Made by a program: the position numbers and the translations under genes. The notes under the pieces were generated by a model. That model made no database searches, was not told the origin of the DNA, and saw only the letters and a program-made list of their open reading frames with translations. A stretch of DNA of 64,000 nt from Bryobacteraceae bacterium. GTDB lineage: Bacteria; Acidobacteriota; Terriglobia; Bryobacterales; Bryobacteraceae. Below, piece by piece: positions 62,939 to 64,000 of this stretch; the first letter of the stretch is position 1; each line of letters begins with the position of its first letter. Location: NCBI GenBank assembly GCA_041394945.1, contig JAWKHH010000002.1, positions 380,501-444,500 of the forward strand, written 5' to 3'.

Positions 62939-64000
62939 ATGGCGGACACCTACGACGTCATCATCTGCGGTGCGGGCTCCGGCGGAGGGTTCCTCGCCGG
63001 GGAAATCGCGGCCAACGCGTCGCTGCTGATCCTCGACGCCGGTCCGGCCTGGGCGGCGAAACCGAATCCGGGCCACGGGTCACCCGGACGCCGTGAGATC
63101 TCGACCCAGATGAACCTCGGCACCTACGCACCCGACGGCGTCAACGCGAAGGGCGCCGGTTCCGTCTTCTTTGCGCACCCGATCTACATGGACGCCTCGA
63201 ACCCGTCGTTGTCGGCGGTGCAACGCGAGCCGCGGATCGTCGGCGGCGGTTCCCAGATCAATGCCGGAGCGTGGCTCCGCCCGCATCGCGCCGACTTCGA
63301 CGACTTCGCCGCCGAAACGGGGGTGGAGGGCTGGACCCGCGACGATTTCGACCCGTTCTTCCTCCGCGCCGAAGAGATCCTCCACGTTCACCGCAACAAG
63401 CGCGAGCATTGGAATCGCGCCAGCCGCCTCTACGACGAGGCTGCGCGCGAACTGGGTATCCCGGTCATCGAAACCGCCTCCAACCGCCACAACTGCATCT
63501 TCTGCGGCCATCGCCTCAACGCCGGCATGCCGTGCAAGTATGACGCGCTGATGAGCACCGCGATGACGCAGATCCCCAAGGCGGTGGAGGCCGGCGCCGT
63601 GCTCCACGACAACGCGACCGTCGTGCGCATCCTCGTCGAGAACAACAAGGCAACCGGCGTCGTCTACAGCCGCAACGGCGAGACGATCACCGCCTACGCG
63701 CGAAAGCTGGTCGTTGCCGCGGCCGGCGCCATCGGCACGCCCGCGCTACTGTTCGATTCCGGCGTCAGCGCCCGCAACCGGAACGCCGGCAAGTGGCTCC
63801 GCGCCCACCCCGGCATCGGCATGGACGCCATCATGCCCGGCGCCGAGGACTGGGGCAACGAGCGCGGCTACCAGTGGAACCTTCATCACTACGTGAAGGA
63901 CGGCGACGGCAATCACATCGACACCGTCGTCCACGCCAGTTCGAACTTCAACTCCACCACATCCTGGGCGGCGGCGCAGATCGGCTTCTTCGGCAAGGCG
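62939..64000 (+). CDS. GMC-family oxidoreductase, 3'-truncated by the window edge
   Basis: ATG 62939, four bases after the FadL stop; the frame is open to the window end (354 residues visible, usual length ~500-570). FAD motif GAGSGGG (11-17), Asp33 as ribose-binding acidic residue and the GMC signature region GGGSQINAGAWLRPHRADF (102-120). A Cys cluster CIFCG...GMPC (Cys186, 189, 199) resembles the Cys-rich insert of GMC subfamilies such as fatty alcohol oxidases and gluconate-type dehydrogenases. No signal peptide. It likely oxidises an alcohol; the FadL partner hints at a long-chain substrate. Confidence 0.88.
   Translation, partial: MADTYDVIICGAGSGGGFLAGEIAANASLLILDAGPAWAAKPNPGHGSPGRREISTQMNLGTYAPDGVNAKGAGSVFFAHPIYMDASNPSLSAVQREPRIVGGGSQINAGAWLRPHRADFDDFAAETGVEGWTRDDFDPFFLRAEEILHVHRNKREHWNRASRLYDEAARELGIPVIETASNRHNCIFCGHRLNAGMPCKYDALMSTAMTQIPKAVEAGAVLHDNATVVRILVENNKATGVVYSRNGETITAYARKLVVAAAGAIGTPALLFDSGVSARNRNAGKWLRAHPGIGMDAIMPGAEDWGNERGYQWNLHHYVKDGDGNHIDTVVHASSNFNSTTSWAAAQIGFFGKA

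Noticed and set aside
1..64000. tRNA, rRNA, CRISPR array or insertion sequence
   Set aside because: No cloverleaf-like intergenic sequence, spaced short repeats, transposase gene or terminal inverted repeats were recognised; intergenic space is very small.

Overview
The window is about 64 kb of GC-rich DNA, almost wholly protein coding, with very short intergenic gaps and many 4-base start/stop overlaps. No rRNA, tRNA, insertion sequence or CRISPR array was seen. The gene content points to an acidobacterium of the Bryobacterales/Solibacter type: five FG-GAP (CRTAC1-like) proteins of which four carry a clear ASPIC/UnbV domain, IPT/TIG surface proteins, three DUF4384 proteins, a Ser/Thr kinase fusion and a caspase-TPR protein. 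This assignment is inference from content, not a database result.

Left part (1-20.4 kb). A 5'-truncated unknown gene and an exported FAD oxidoreductase (1-3.4 kb) face two DUF4384 proteins on the minus strand (3.4-5.1 kb). From a divergent promoter region near 5.11-5.17 kb a tightly packed plus-strand operon runs to 20.4 kb. It encodes an anchored Ig-like protein, a propeller-like exported protein, a 2076-residue surface protein with three tandem 427-residue repeats plus IPT/TIG domains, a kinase-cyclase-DUF4384 membrane receptor, a caspase-PEGA-TPR protein, a degenerate SGNH-like protein and an exported unknown.

Middle part (20.4-27.9 kb). A small membrane protein, an MBL-fold hydrolase, a UbiB (ABC1) kinase and a second ABC1-like protein that has lost its kinase motifs, two small helical proteins, a cNMP-binding protein and two START-like (SRPBCC) proteins.

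Central system (28.0-53.1 kb). Sixteen consecutive plus-strand genes are separated by at most 7 bp, and most overlap by 4 bp. They behave as one 25-kb transcription unit. Three FG-GAP/ASPIC-UnbV proteins, a TPR protein and a TPR/FG-GAP protein come first. Then follows a type II polyketide/fatty-acid-like core: ACP, an active ketosynthase and a ketosynthase homologue that has lost Cys-His-His. After it come an HMG-CoA reductase with all four catalytic residues, a CrtI/CrtISO-like desaturase, a TetR regulator, an epimerase-like/PlsC fusion, a flavin-halogenase-like enzyme and a carotenoid-cleavage oxygenase. A pentaheme cytochrome-TPR membrane protein and a further UnbV protein close the operon. 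I know of no described pathway with this set; it is the best candidate here for an undescribed system, probably making and exporting or sensing a lipid- or polyene-like product.

Right part (53.1-64 kb). A DinB-like protein, a tandem pair of ArsA/Get3-type ATPases and a methyltransferase with an odd Tat-like N-terminus precede a minus-strand signalling operon (60.9 to 56.6 kb). This operon holds an unknown protein, a cNMP-binding-domain/patatin lipase and a HAMP-adenylate cyclase, each coupled by 4-bp overlaps. After a 0.5-kb intergenic region that may hold a structured leader, a FadL-type porin and a GMC oxidoreductase run off the right edge.
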